From Gammaproteobacteria bacterium (lineage in GTDB: Bacteria > Pseudomonadota > Gammaproteobacteria > Methylococcales > UBA2780): a stretch of 6,287 nt of DNA. Below the pieces are notes generated by a model. It saw nothing but the letters and a program-made list of their open reading frames with translations, did not search any database and was not told the origin of the DNA. Each line of letters begins with the position of its first letter. The stretch's first letter is position 1. The translations under genes and the position numbers were made by a program. Positions 5,997-6,287 of this stretch are shown here, piece by piece. The DNA is taken from the NCBI GenBank assembly GCA_003646305.1, contig QNFJ01000131.1, positions 1 through 6,287 on the forward strand. The letters are read 5' to 3'.

Positions 5997-6287
5997 TCAC
6001 TTTTCTGGAGGTGAGCGGTAAAGTAGGTATAGATCTGTTAGTGTCTCTGGAAGCTGTTCGAGCAAGCTTTCGTACTGCTCTTCATCTTCTATGAGCTCTT
6101 CCAGTTGCTCTTCAAACAGGCCGGACAGAGCCATCACGGGAAGCGTTAATTCAGCAATAATGCTTTCTTCCTTGTTAGAGAACCATGCCTCTTCTTTTAT
6201 AAAGAATGCCTCAACAAAGCCGATACACCAGTTTTGCAGTTCTGCTTCGTGATCCCCATTCGAAGTAAAAGGGAATTCGATGAGAGC
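5997..6287 (-). CDS. UPF0149 (YecA/YgfB) family protein, C-terminal part
   Basis: The gene runs off the right edge, so only its last 96 residues are visible, read leftward from 6287 to the TGA at 5997-5999. The fragment has LQNWCIGFVEAFF near its start, the Trp-Cys-x-Gly-Phe signature of the UPF0149 family. A hydrophobic helix (LTLPVMALSGLF) and a very acidic Glu-rich helix (EEQLEELIEDEEQYESLLEQ) follow. There is no C-terminal cysteine-rich SEC-C zinc motif, so it is not the zinc-carrying YecA subtype. The biochemical role of most family members is undefined; YgfB of Pseudomonas has been linked to regulation of beta-lactam resistance. The family call rests on pattern recognition. No clear terminator follows it before the csp promoter. 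Confidence 0.72.
   Translation of the reverse strand, partial: ALIEFPFTSNGDHEAELQNWCIGFVEAFFIKEEAWFSNKEESIIAELTLPVMALSGLFEEQLEELIEDEEQYESLLEQLPETLTDLYLLYRSPPEK

Noticed and set aside
5997..5999. Search for a terminator after the UPF0149 gene, including a CCCA/TGGG pair near 5965-5980.
   Set aside because: The stem is only four base pairs and no good T-tract follows, so it was not called.

Overview
The window is a stretch of ordinary chromosome from a gammaproteobacterium that is probably free-living, non-enteric and marine- or Pseudomonadales/Oceanospirillales-like. The paired fabA-fabB operon, an Slt70-type lytic transglycosylase, a TtcA with the E. coli-type cysteine pattern and a UPF0149 (YecA/YgfB) protein together point to this class. 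No closer placement is possible from the sequence alone. I see no transposase, integrase, tRNA, CRISPR array or toxin-antitoxin pair, and no sign of horizontal transfer.

Layout. Bases 1-202 are non-coding or carry only gene edges I cannot assign. On the + strand follow slt (203-2191, periplasmic peptidoglycan lytic transglycosylase), then a 118-base intergenic region with two inverted repeats and a possible promoter. Next come fabA (2310-2822) and fabB (2832-4049), nine bases apart, which form the unsaturated fatty acid operon. A perfect 20-base palindrome sits across the fabB stop codon and a strong intrinsic terminator follows at 4097-4120. ttcA (4129-5025, tRNA 2-thiocytidine synthesis) begins only eight bases after that terminator. 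A universal stress protein gene (5063-5506) follows ttcA closely and probably shares its transcript.

A 12-bp-stem bidirectional terminator at 5531-5563 separates this + strand block from the - strand. There lie a cold-shock-domain protein gene (5581-5784), its leader and promoter region (5785-5996), and the C-terminal 96 residues of a UPF0149/YecA-family protein running off the right edge (5997-6287).

Functionally these are housekeeping genes for cell wall turnover, membrane lipid unsaturation, tRNA thiolation and stress or cold response. FabA makes and isomerises the C10 unsaturated intermediate and FabB elongates it. The other genes are not known to work with them. I do not find evidence for a new biological system. 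The most notable observations are regulatory: the palindrome at the fabB stop, the repeats upstream of fabA, and the terminator abutting a ttcA start that lacks a Shine-Dalgarno sequence. Two gene starts given by longest reading frames should be moved inward (usp to 5063, csp to 5784).
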